NCBI GenBank assembly: GCA_003956705.1
Contig: QZCP01000096.1
Coordinates: 1-64,000, forward strand
DNA length: 64,000 nucleotides
Direction of reading: 5' to 3'
From: Brevipalpus yothersi
Lineage: Eukaryota > Arthropoda > Arachnida > Trombidiformes > Tenuipalpidae
The notes below the pieces were generated by a model. The model was given only the letters and a program-made list of their open reading frames with translations. It searched no databases and was not told the DNA's origin. Both the position numbers and the translations under genes were made by a program. This document shows positions 54,398 through 64,000 of this stretch, piece by piece; the first letter of the stretch is position 1, and the number at the start of each line of letters is the position of its first letter.

Positions 54398-55165
54398 ATA
54401 AAATCATTAGTCTCAAGCGAATTCTGTGAAATAATTAAAGATTCAGGCATACTTCATAATTTCGTCCAAGATCATGTGGCAAAGGAATGGACTATTTTTA
54501 TGAATCTAGGAAGAGATTGAATGGGGAAGAGAATAAGGACTAGCCCAGGGTGTTACCTGGGCAAGGTATGTTTATTATTGTTATGATCCTAATCTACTTT
54601 GATAAACTATGTTCTATGTCTCTTATTCTTTTCACTCTTCCCGCGAAGTAATGTGTGTATATTGGAATCTACCATAAGATAGGTTCACCCTTTCGTTTTT
54701 TTCCTCAGTGAACATGATATAATTTTGGGAACAAGGTCCTGAAAGGGGCGTAAAAACAACATGAGGCAAAAAGGTACTTTGAGCCATTATAGAAAACCCC
54801 AAAAAAGAAGAGAGAGAGAGAGAAAGGAATATTCATCATTCGATTCGATTATGCTTGAGATGAGAGAAGAAGATATGAGGTGGGAACCACGAAATGAAGT
54901 GATATTGCTAATATTGGGACCAAGGTTAGACTTTGGATCAGATCAAACTTATGTGATGAAAAGGGTTGGACTCCAAATCATCCCAAACTATCCTATTTTT
55001 TCCTCTCTTTTCTCTTCTTCACAATATTTTATCCATTCCAATCATCTCACTTCCTCCCCCTCCTAATTTGTCTTTTCTATATTGTCCTCCTGTGGAATTG
55101 TGGTTGAAAAATATACATATTTTCTTCTCTCAAATACAACTCTCATAGATTCATGGTGTTTATCT

Positions 55166-55170
<5 letters not shown>

Positions 55171-55196
<26 letters not shown>

Positions 55197-55198
55197 AG
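55171..55198. repeat. (GA)n microsatellite
   Basis: 28 bases of GA in the gene-poor stretch, followed by a purine-rich tail. Confidence 0.95.
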
Positions 55199-55395
55199 AA
55201 GGGAGGGGGGAGAAAAAAGTTGTGATTTCAAAGGAAAGAAAAAAATTCCAGAGAGTTGCATGAGGCTATATATTTTATTCATGCATAATGAGTGTTCACC
55301 CACTCACAGAGAGGGGCAAATGAGATAGAGAATGAGGGAAGAGGGGGACAAAAATGGAAATCCCATGGAGGATGACCGAAAAAGCTTATTCTATA

Positions 55396-55420
55396 TCTCT
55401 CTCTCTCTCTCTCTCTCTCT
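55396..55420. repeat. (CT)n microsatellite
   Basis: 25 bases of alternating T and C, opposite strand bias to the GA run 200 bases before. Confidence 0.95.
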
Positions 55421-56280
55421 TCCATAGACACATACACACAAACTCACTTACATAAAGAATTTGTGAGGACCAGTTCATGGGTGGAAACAAGTGAGCATAG
55501 TCCAGGTAAAAATTTTGACCAGAATTGATTCGTTAGGTATATGAGATGATCGAGAGAAAGAAGAGCGAGTAACAATGCATGTCTAGTTGCTAGTATCACT
55601 TTTTTTTCTCGGTGCACTTCTCATATTCATATTCATATTCATTATCATTGTCATTATTATTGTTCGTAACATAATACTAGTGAAATCATTGTTTTTCGTC
55701 TTATTTCGTCTATTGTTTCGTCGACTTTTTTGTTCACTGGGTGTGTGAGAGTGAAAGCTTCATCTTCACCATGCTAATTTCATTCTCTCAAGAAAATTCT
55801 ATTTTTCCGTCTTCTCTCACGAATTTATCTCCTTTTCATCTTCTCAACACTTTTTCTCTTCACTTTTCACCTTTAATTGATTACAATCTTCCATCACCAC
55901 ATTTTTGGCTCGAGTTGAATTCTAAAATTTTGGCAGCTATTAAAACTTCTTTGATTCCAATTAATTTTTTTTCAAGAATTCATCATACAATATCATCATC
56001 AACATGACGTACAAAAACATCGTTTATTAAAGCTACTTCCAAATTGGATTAAAAAAATAACTATTTGACGCTCATTTGATGTGTGTGGTTTATATATGTC
56101 TGTGAATGTGTGATCAGTGATAATCCAAAGTGATTTCCAAATATCTTATTCCGATTTCTTTTATACATTTTGTCATATTGGTGATCCTATACACAAGCAA
56201 TTGGATTATTATTCGTAAATCACAATGTTTTTTCAGTCATCACCATTCGTTCAATATCGACTTTTCCATGATAATTCGAT

Positions 56281-57808
56281 ATGTATAATGCTAATGTCAA
56301 CGTTCAGAAAAATAGTGGGACAAAGCATCGTCAACACAAGAATCGACGACATAATCCGAAAGATGAACTTAAGCCGAACACACCCCGTTTTATTCCCCAC
56401 AGTAATGGCAGTATACCCAGTAAAAAATCTCCACTAAAAACTGATGGACTTGGTGTACAGTTTGCTGGACGTGAAATTCAATTGAGTCCACAAAGTTTGG
56501 ACATTGATCATCATCATGAGACTCGAATTGATATTGATGAGCTTCAGCAACGAAGGCGTTCAGAATCACCGGTATCGACTATATTACCTGCGACTACTGT
56601 GACCAGACTTCAAATTGAATCAGATTGTATCGATTCAGAAACTAATAGTGCTAGTCAAAAGTCTGCCGCTGCCAAAATGACCGTTTTCACATTGCTCAAG
56701 CGAAATGGTCTTATGAAAGTTGAGCCAATAGTGGACAATCCCACTTCATCATCTCATTCATTCGGTCCTTCTCAAAATCATATATCTAGTCGAGTAGATC
56801 AAGTGAAGCCAAAATCGAAATCGAAAATTTCAAAATCATCATCTCCAAATGATCACAATAATAATCATAAAGATCTCAATGATTGTAGTATTGTAAGTAG
56901 TGATAGTGGTCATACTGGGCTCAGCTCATATCAGAGTGCCAGAATTAGTCGAAGTGATGCTAAAGATGATATGAAATCGGAAATAAGTTCACTTCATCCC
57001 TCTAATCCTTCGACTGCCGCTTCTGATGAAATATCTGCTCCAAGTCCAGATTGGGCTACAAAGCTATTCAGTTATTATGATAGACGATATTCGGTGAGTA
57101 ATGTTTAACTTTTCATCAGTTTGCACATCCTGCATTTAACCCAATTCCATAGATTTGGAAGATAAAAAGGTAAAGAGAGAGAGAGAGAGAGAAAGAGTTC
57201 AAGGAAAATTTTGTTGTTTTATGCAAAGTTTTCGGATATGGCTGTTGTGCCTGGATTTTTTTCCCGCTTCATTATTATTTACCACTCAACTAGAAGTCAT
57301 CAGTCATGACAACGGAGAGTTCCGAACAGATAGACGAGTATAGCCTTCGAATACTGATGAGCTCAGAAAAAGTTCATCCATGACCAATAATTAAGCTACC
57401 TCATGGCTGATCAATGACCATGTCGAAAGAATGGCTGGTTCGATAAGTCCATAGATAACCCAATGGCCGAATGAGCAAGCATTACAAATGAAATCGATAG
57501 TATTCACATATAACCCATGTTTCTCACTCTCTCTATCCTTCTCTCGCTCTCTCTCTCTCTCTATCCTCAATTAGAACTTTTCTACTGTTGCTTTCTTACC
57601 AATTAATTTTACCATCCTCTGAGAAAGTTAATTTGCACACACGAAGAAGTTATTCACACACTCCAATATAAATATCAGGATTATAGCAAGCTGATGATAA
57701 GAGTGGGCAATTTATGTATCTGTGTCCAGAATGAAAGCCTCGGTGAAGAATACATGATCAGAATTCTAAATCAACCCTTCCTTTTCCATAAGATATAGAG
57801 TGTTATTT

Positions 57809-57868
<60 letters not shown>

Positions 57869-58220
57869 TTTCCTTTTACAGGCCACTGTTGGTATGAGGA
57901 ACAGTCTGGCTGGTATAAATCCACAGTATGGACATGGCAATTATTCGAGAGCAAGCTCCATTTCCCAAACGTCCACTCTGTTGCCCGATTCTCATCATAA
58001 TGGCACTGAGCCTAAATTAACTGATTTGAGAAAAATTTTGAACCCAGAAGAGGAGAGAAGAGATTTTGATACCGTGTTCAAAGCTCATTGGGAATCCCTT
58101 ATGGATTGTCGATGCTTTGAGTGTAGCTTTGATAATCTCGCCAAACTTGTAACCGTAATGGTTCTTGGAGTGACTTTATTCTTGATAATTAAAGGATTTA
58201 TGAACAACCCTCGACGTTGA
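56281..58220 (+). CDS. Predicted tail-anchored membrane protein, unknown
   Basis: Two exons, 56281-57093 and 57882-58220, give 383 aa. There is no N-terminal signal peptide. Residues 1-270 are polar and probably disordered: basic at first (KHRQHKNRRHNPKDELK), then Ser-rich with TGLSSYQSARISRSDAK. Near the exon junction is DWATKLFSYYDRRYSATVGM. The C-terminal part has EERRDFDTVFKAHWESLMDC, then CFEC and one hydrophobic segment (LVTVMVLGVTLFLIIKGF) seven residues before the end, followed by NNPRR. That layout is a C-terminal tail anchor with the bulk in the cytosol, as in ER or mitochondrial outer-membrane tail-anchored proteins; the basic tail would favour neither clearly. Family not recognised. 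ATG 56281 is the first in this frame. The intron ends in a 53-base CT run. Confidence 0.75.
57813..57865. repeat. (CT)n microsatellite serving as polypyrimidine tract
   Basis: 53 bases of TC run, followed by TTCCTTTCCTTTTACAG, the acceptor of the tail-anchored protein's last exon at 57881. Confidence 0.95.
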
Positions 58221-60178
58221 ATGGCGTGTGCACCAACAAATGCATTCCTTCGTACTGGAAGAATATTGTTACCAATCAGACTGAATTGTACCATGGAGAG
58301 TTATTCATTTCAAGTGAGAGATAATCAAATTTATACCAGTATTCATGTTCAAGATTGGAAATTTTTTTCTACCCTCAATTTCATGCAGTTTCTTCAAAAT
58401 TCAAGATTCCATATACATGTAAAATATGTCTTACCGTTGAACCGTTTTAAATATATATCGCAAATTATATTAAATTAATTCATGTTGAGATCACTAAAAA
58501 TAACTGATAATTTGACTGAATCTGTTATTTGAATGGTATATCCGAACAATTGCTTCCACTTCTGATGCATCTTACTTGAAAGCAGCTCAACCTGAATTCC
58601 GAGAGTTTTTCGTGAGACATTCATAAATTTATGACCATGTAATTTTGTAAAATAAGAGCACTCTATGTATTAAAGATTAACGAATACTTTCTCTTGTCTT
58701 TGTATTTCTTTCTTTGTTTTCCTCGATCTAACATAATAATGGATGTCAGTGATGAGAACGAACCCTATTCTTAGAAAACAGTTAGTGAGTGATGAGGATT
58801 TAGGTAGATATTGGATCATACAGTGTACAAGAGCCGTCGATCGTAACGACTGCTCCTCGAGTAGTTGTAAGTGATAATATCCATCAGAACTCTTATCTTC
58901 ATTGTATTTCATCTCTGAATATCATTAAGTAATGTACATCATCTTCATTCCTTGGAACAGAGAATTTGTAAAACAATCCAGGGAAAAATTGCGCCATTCA
59001 TCAGTTCCTCTAATATTACACTGTTAACGATGCCTGATGGCGAGGCTCGGAGGTGTCTGATAATTTCAACGGTTTATGAGATAGTTGAGCGCTGGATGAT
59101 GAATCCACATGCAGCTGGAGCAAAACATTTAATAGTCAGTCCCAAAGGAATCCTTGGAATTGGATGTTTTCTTCAAAAACAATCTTGCTCAAGATTGAAT
59201 TCAACTCGTATGCTTTTTCCGAGCGTATTTCAGCGATTCTCAGAATAATTTGTTTCCTATTGTCAATAAGAATAGCAACTTTCTCCAGGTTTACAGGTTG
59301 ATCGAGCCCCTCAAAAATTTTCATCAGTCAAATAGAGATACTGAAGTTTGTCACCCCTCCTCATAACTAATTGGAGAAGTCAAATTCTTCTATACATGTA
59401 TTTCAGATAAAATACACAAACTATCTATCATTCGAACTCTGATTAAAGCATATTTGAACCATTGGCTATCCTTCATAGATTGATAAAATCTGATTGTTAC
59501 ATTTGTTTGAGTAATGATGTTGCTGGCAAAGCTATGCAGACTTAATCTTATGGACAAATTATTCTGACGTCAAACAAGTCACATTAGACCTTCTCTATCA
59601 ATCTAGTATAATTTTAGTTTTTAATTCAGCTCAGCCTCGAAAAGAAAAATGAATATTCAAAGTTTTCTGTCACATTGAAGGTAAAACCCAGAACAAAAAG
59701 ATGTAAAATCTGGGAGAATTTTTCTATATTTTCCATCTTAATAGTATCAGTGGGCAAAGAATTCAACCTCTGAGCATACACACACTCCCAGCATCTAGGG
59801 AGAATCTGGAGAATAAATTCTTTAAATTCCTCAGATTCTAGAGAGAGAATGAGAGAGAGAGAGCTGCATATACACCGTTAATCTACCTCAAACTTGGCGC
59901 TCTTCTCTCAGCTTACTTGTTTACTTTTTGTTTGTTTGTTGATATCGCTCAGCTTACAGCCTGCATCATCATCATTCGTACCCAGTTGATGATGATAAAA
60001 TCGGATTCATTGAATCAAAAATCCTTGACGGCTCTTGATTGCTGATCTCTTGGACCCAACACCAACGACTAAGAGGATTAAATTTTGCCCACAATTGACT
60101 GTGATCTGTTTTTTTTCTTTCCTCTTCATTTTCACTGGAAGCTCTCCATGATTCTTCATCCCATCTGATGTGTTTGCA
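58221..60178. other. Intergenic stretch before ATG101
   Basis: About 2 kb. Holds the 3' UTR of the tail-anchored gene (ATTAAA near 58669 as a possible poly(A) signal), short unsupported ORFs at 58952-59248, a GA tract at about 59839-59862, and the ATG101 upstream region. Confidence 0.5.
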
Positions 60179-61285
60179 ATGAATGCTCGATCCAACACAT
60201 TCGAGATTGTAAGTAAGATACTTTTCGAATTCATGATCATCAATGTTTATATACCTTAGTGTTGGCAACTTATTTTCTCCTCAATCGAAAGCATGGTTGA
60301 TGACCTTCTCATTTTTGTTGTTGTTGTTTTCAATTTGTAGAAATGTGCCGAGCATCAGATCAACGACATTGTATCTGCTCTTTTTCATTCGGTTCTCTAC
60401 TATCGAACTCATGGCAAGGTATGTTCACTAACGATTAGATGAATTAAATTAGGCTCTAAGTTTATTCAAATTTTTTCTCCCACCTGGTGAATTTGATTAG
60501 GTTACCTATAAAAATGAGTACAGCTACTCTGTTGGAACTTTGGGCTATGAGGAGGTGACATGTGATTTTTTCAATTTTACTTACGTAAGTTGTACAAGCA
60601 AGATTTTTTGTTCAACACGTGATTAGATTATTCATGAATCTTTTCATATCTAGATTCGATGTGCTTCATCCTGCCTCGTAGAGAGTTTGAATCGATCGAT
60701 CAAAGACTTTACCGACAAGCTCCGAGATAGTAATCAATCTGTTGGAGTGATAAGCTTAGAATTTTTTAAACGAAAAAAAACACGAGGTATGATGGTATTT
60801 TTCAATGACCCATCTTTGGTTTGGGAAATTTGGTCAATTAAAATCACATTGGGTGAGTGATTAAACCAATTTGACTCATAATTGTACAATTATTCAATTG
60901 ATAGCCATCGTGACTATAAATTTTTCAAAATATTGCAACAGTGAATGACGAATGCTCACGAACTGAGGAGATCGAAAATCTGCTTCTTGATAAACTGATC
61001 ACAATAGTCCAAATCGTAAATGGAAGTCGATGCAATATACCTCAAATGCCTGATCAGCGAAATGTCGACTCGGTGTTCGATGTGTCCTATGAAGATGCTC
61101 AACCGTACTTGCATAGGGTAAGTTTTGTCTCTTTTATTGTAACCAGAACCACAAATTAACTCTCTCTTATCTTTTCCGTAAAGATTACTTATCGGATTGG
61201 TAGTGGAAGCAATTCTAGTCTCAATCAAGCTGGTGTAGGAGATTTGGGATTCAGGAAGTTCATCAAAGATGCTTTCGCATTGTAA
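60179..61285 (+). CDS. ATG101: Autophagy-related protein 101
   Basis: HORMA-domain subunit of the ULK1/ATG1-ATG13-FIP200 complex that starts autophagosome formation. Six exons (60179-60208, 60341-60418, 60501-60584, 60654-60852, 60942-61117, 61184-61285) give 222 aa (human 218). The first exon, MNARSNTFEI, aligns without gap to the human start MNCRSEVLEV. Other matches: HSVLYYRTHGK, YSYSVGTLGYEEVTCDFFNF, QSVGVISLEFFKRKKTR, VWEIWSIKI, MPDQRNVDSVFDVSYEDAQP, and the C-terminal KFIKDAFAL (human RLIKDTLAL). Odd point: the human WF finger (SRWPFSDE) is replaced by a longer GMMVFFNDP without Trp. AATAAA lies at 61467. All splice junctions are GT-AG with fitting phases. Confidence 0.95.
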
Positions 61286-61868
61286 ACTCTTGAAAGTTCC
61301 GATCTCATCTATGCATTGATAAATAAGCATATACCCTCAGCATCCTTTCCCTCTTGGACTTTTGTCTCCACAGACACACCATGCTCCTTTTTTCCTACAA
61401 CTCTTGCATCACAGAATTTTTTTCACTCTGTGACCATTTTGTGAAGGAAACTATTTATGATCAGTCAATAAAAATCAAAAATTGATCAACCACTTTTCAC
61501 TTACCTTCAAAACTCATCATCAATTTTTCATACTCTCTAACTCACTTTATTCCCTGCCAACCAACAGATAATCCAATTCTACTTCTTTCAACTCTTTTCT
61601 AATCGAAATCCGCAATCAAACTGCGTCTCAAACGATGAATTTTTCAAAATCACAATCGATGATGAAACATTTGTTTTTGTGCGTTTAAACAAGCGTCAAA
61701 ATGTTTGTATATTTGAAACTTCCCGCCTTGAATACAGATGATTTTGGTTTGCATGCTGTTCAATCGCATGTTCAACATCGTGTTTGTCTTCGTACTTTCG
61801 GCTTCCGAATTTACATGTCCTGTTTGTAAATTTTGTTTAATTGTGTGTTAAGTGTTTCTCCTTGAAGA
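61286..61868. other. ATG101 3' UTR and TOMM6-like upstream region
   Basis: Contains AATAAA at 61467 for ATG101, then about 400 bases leading to the small mitochondrial gene, including GCTGTTCAA at 61755-61763. Confidence 0.5.
61467..61472 (+). terminator. Poly(A) signal AATAAA, ATG101
   Basis: AATAAA 182 bases after the ATG101 stop codon, on the same strand. Confidence 0.65.
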
Positions 61869-62153
61869 ATGGTTTTTGTCAAAAAGCGAGCACCACTCAA
61901 TCCTAGGCGTGGAGCCTGGGCTAACTTGAAAAGTCTTTATCTTGATCCATTTAGATGGTGAGCTTTTTTCTAGACCCATGTTTTGCTATGAAATCGATGT
62001 TTCTGAATCTTAATTCATGATGTATTCGATTATTTTATTCAAATAAATTTCATTTTCAGGCAAGTGATCAAAAGTTGGAGTCTATTTATTGGTGGTGTCT
62101 ATTTCGCTAAGAAAGTTGGACCTGCTCTTTTTGATAATGTCGAAGCTGCCTAG
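61869..62153 (+). CDS. Small single-membrane-span protein, TOMM6-like
   Basis: Two exons, 61869-61957 and 62060-62153, join in frame (TG|G, Trp) to a 60-aa protein. The N-terminus is basic (MVFVKKRAPLNPRRGAWANL). A segment SLYLDPFRWQVIKSWSLFIG, then GVYFAKKVG, is followed by PALFDNVEAA. The order of an amphipathic start, a Phe-Arg motif, then a short hydrophobic span with LF-GV-A resembles vertebrate TOM6 (DFRRNLILNLGLFAAGVWLA), a small subunit that stabilises the outer-membrane TOM import pore. The match is short, so this is only a likely assignment; another small mitochondrial membrane protein is possible. ATG 61869 is the first in frame after the upstream region. Poly(A) signal at 62419. 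Confidence 0.6.
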
Positions 62154-62727
62154 ATTGTCTCACCTTCGAAAGGACCGATCTCCTTTTTTTGTTAATCGTT
62201 CACATGTAGTCCTTGGCCCTTTTTGAAATGGAATATTAGCTGATATCGCTCAAGAAATTTCATTTATTTCTCTAGATAAAGATTAAACTCATTATTCAAT
62301 TCCTCTCATCATCTGGTCACATCTGATTGATAATCTTCTGGAATGTTGAGGATGCAGCATACATCCTCGACTGGAAGGAGTGATTTTCTCCTCCTTCAAT
62401 CATCAATCGAATAATGCAAATAAAATATTCTTCTCATCCATCGATGGAATTGATTGAGTCAAATTGCTGATTATTTTACTGAATCTTCGTCTTTCTCGGA
62501 ATTAATTAAAACGCTGGTAAATGCTAGCCACCACAGAAACATGCAGTGGCTCCGACAGCCATGTGCTTTTTTACACAACACAGTGCACATGAACCATTAA
62601 TTTGAATACAGATTGAAATGTTTCCACTTGTATCACGTTCGTGATCTCAACAATGTTTGGACTGCTAATGTCTTAGGACATTGACTCGTGAGGCGTTGAT
62701 TGCTGTTGTTTTGAATTACTTTGGATC
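62154..62727. other. TOMM6-like 3' UTR and MIX23 upstream region
   Basis: Holds AATAAA at 62419 and about 300 bases before the MIX23 start. No coding exon. Confidence 0.55.
62419..62424 (+). terminator. Poly(A) signal AATAAA, TOMM6-like gene
   Basis: AATAAA 266 bases after the stop codon of the small two-exon gene, on the same strand. Confidence 0.6.
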
Positions 62728-63536
62728 ATGGATGTCAAAGTGAACTCTTTGCCATGTGAAGATCTTTCAGCTTTTGAGGTGAGAATAGATGCCGGCTTTT
62801 GGCCATGTGAATGTATTGGCTTGCAGAGATGTTGATCTTGTTTTATTTTGTTAATGAAGGAAGCTCTGATGAAACTTAGAAAAATTGATGATCACATAAT
62901 TTATGCCTTAAACACTACTGTGCCTGTTAATCCGATCCGTTCAAATCCATCGCAATTGACCAGTGATTGTAGCAGCTTATGGGATCAGGTAATTTCAATT
63001 TGATCGTCTTTATGGCCATCAAACATTATCTTGTTGCGTTTGAATTTCTTGTGACAATTTATGGGAAAAATTTTTGTTCACTTTCAGCTCAACACATCCT
63101 ACCTCAATAGAGAAAATGCCCTGAAAAAATGCGTTTCCTTGGCCTCGGGAAGTGTAGCAGAATTAAAAGCTCAACGAGAGAAACAAGAGAGTATTGATAC
63201 AGTTAAGAAGCTCAAAAAAGAGCAAGCAAAAGTAATTAATCTCTCAGTTTGCACCCGGATAATTATGAAAATGCAATCCCAAAACGTATGTCAAGCCCAT
63301 TGTTTATGATGAATTTTTTGCTTTTCAGCTTCGAATTTTTGAGAAGGAATTGGGTGTTGAGGAAATAATTCGCAACAGAAGTAAGAAAGTGAGTTTCAAC
63401 TTCCAGATCTCGTCTACATGTATTCTATAGATTCTCTAAAAAGATCTCTCTCACTTTCTTCAAATTACTTATTCTCTAGGTTTTCTATGAAAGATGTCGA
63501 AATTATTTTAAGCCACCGGTAGATGCTATTGTTTGA
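62728..63536 (+). CDS. MIX23: MIX23 (CCDC58), mitochondrial import factor of the intermembrane space
   Basis: Homologue of CCDC58/MIX23, a small intermembrane-space protein that supports mitochondrial protein import. Five exons (62728-62778, 62860-62988, 63088-63231, 63329-63388, 63480-63536) give 146 aa (human 144). Matches in order: LPCEDLSAFEEAL, KIDDHIIYALNTTVP, NRENALKKCVSLASGSV, LKKEQAKLRIFEKELGVEEI and VFYERCRNYFKPP (human VFNERCRIHFKPP). Four cysteines, C10, C54, C75 and C134, stand where the twin C-x13/14-C type disulfides of the family would need them, although the spacing is not the classic short twin motif. A helical, heptad-like middle fits the coiled-coil name. ATG 62728 is chosen because the GTGAGA donor joins in frame to the next exon. 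The exon 2 acceptor (AATGAAG) has a weak pyrimidine tract. Confidence 0.93.
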
Positions 63537-64000
63537 CTCTTGGATTGTGTCTAATAATTTTACTGATGGATTTCAAGGGAATGCAATCATGTTGATGATC
63601 AACTTGTTTATCGAATCAATCTTTTGCTGGAAACTTGATGTACGTACCAAATTTTGTAGATTAAATATGGATAATAGCTCTAACTAATCATCACATTTGC
63701 AAATAAGATTTTTGTAGAAAATTTATTTAGAGTAGACTTATGAATAGAAAAACTTTCAAGTGAAGTCTTCAAATCGAAATGGCGGTTTTTTGAGTTGATA
63801 TCCTGTGCTTTACTTGCGTGTACCCGTCCACTTCTACACTTCTACTGTGAGATTATTATACTCAGACTACTAGTCTCTCAAGAACATGAGCTTATTTTTT
63901 GGAAAACTTGAACACTTCTCAACCCAGACAACTCATTAATTCATCATCAAGATTCACTTCAATGATGCGTAAGCCCGATAATCTCTCTTCGACAGTCAAG
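63537..64000. other. MIX23 3' UTR and unassigned end of window
   Basis: No coding exon or canonical AATAAA recognised in the last 460 bases. Confidence 0.5.

Larger units (their letters stand above)
52903..56280. other. Gene-poor stretch with simple repeats and assembly gap
   Basis: 3.4 kb without a recognised gene. Contains the NDRG upstream region, an interrupted GA run with a 23-base N gap (54291-54396), GA runs at 55171-55198 and a CT run at 55396-55420. The last 500 bases should hold the promoter of the tail-anchored protein. Short ORFs here show no recognisable features. Confidence 0.5.

Noticed and set aside
54174..54450. Two minus-strand ORFs coding Leu-Ser repeats
   Set aside because: Translation of the GA microsatellite and across the N gap.
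57766..58000. ORFs of Arg-Glu or Leu-Ser repeats on both strands
   Set aside because: Translation of the CT microsatellite in an intron; only the frame after the acceptor at 57881 belongs to a gene.
58952..59248. 98-codon plus-strand ORF between the tail-anchored gene and ATG101
   Set aside because: Composition is plausible, but there is no recognisable motif, no poly(A) signal nearby and no splice context; not enough to call a gene.
59972..60268. 98-codon minus-strand ORF
   Set aside because: Antisense over ATG101 exon 1 and its upstream region; no motif.

Overview
The window looks like nuclear DNA of a small-genome arthropod, perhaps a mite. It is AT-rich, its genes carry short GT-AG introns (often 50-700 bp), neighbours lie close together on both strands, and long pure (CT)n/(GA)n microsatellites are scattered throughout. 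Every recognised product is a eukaryotic nuclear-genome protein, with no bacterial operons, CRISPR arrays, rRNA or convincing tRNA genes. The species cannot be named from the sequence alone; the arthropod call rests on general gene make-up and on one secreted-protein family that I associate with arthropods.

Left part (1-18 kb). The 3' part of a Rho-family GTPase (+) with an enlarged insert loop is followed by an ecto-nucleotide pyrophosphatase/phosphodiesterase (-), a BTBD10/KCTD20-type BTB protein (+), mitochondrial ATP synthase subunit c (+) and a three-exon secreted protein of unknown function (-). A 119-codon orphan ORF (+) then sits between two diverged direct repeats.

Middle part (18-46 kb). 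MED25 (-, 11 exons), DYNC2I1/WDR60 (+), a 114-aa secreted peptide (+), PPP4R2 (-), LENG1 (+), CTR9 (+), DHX38/PRP16 (-) and CPSF2 (+). PPP4R2/LENG1 and DHX38/CPSF2 are head-to-head pairs with about 420-500 bp between start codons, so they probably share bidirectional promoters. CTR9 and DHX38 converge with 222 bp between stop codons. Several of these products act in RNA polymerase II transcription or mRNA processing: Mediator (MED25), Paf1 complex (CTR9), spliceosome (DHX38, LENG1) and 3'-end cleavage (CPSF2).

Right part (46-64 kb). Two unrecognised minus-strand proteins (a coiled coil with a C-terminal zinc knuckle and a 793-aa helical protein), an NDRG-family protein (-), a long gene-poor stretch with an assembly gap inside a GA tract, a predicted tail-anchored membrane protein (+), the autophagy factor ATG101 (+), a 60-aa TOMM6-like protein (+) and MIX23/CCDC58 (+). 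Three genes have mitochondrial products: ATP synthase c, the TOMM6-like protein and MIX23.

Exon coordinates were worked out by eye from splice signals, reading-frame continuity and protein family alignment from memory. For every multi-exon gene whose two ends lie in the window, the summed exon lengths are a multiple of three. No wholly new multi-gene system was seen. The most interesting points are single-gene oddities: the ATG101 WF-finger change, the Rho insert, a start codon split by an intron in DYNC2I1, a decayed tandem duplication and several orphan proteins.
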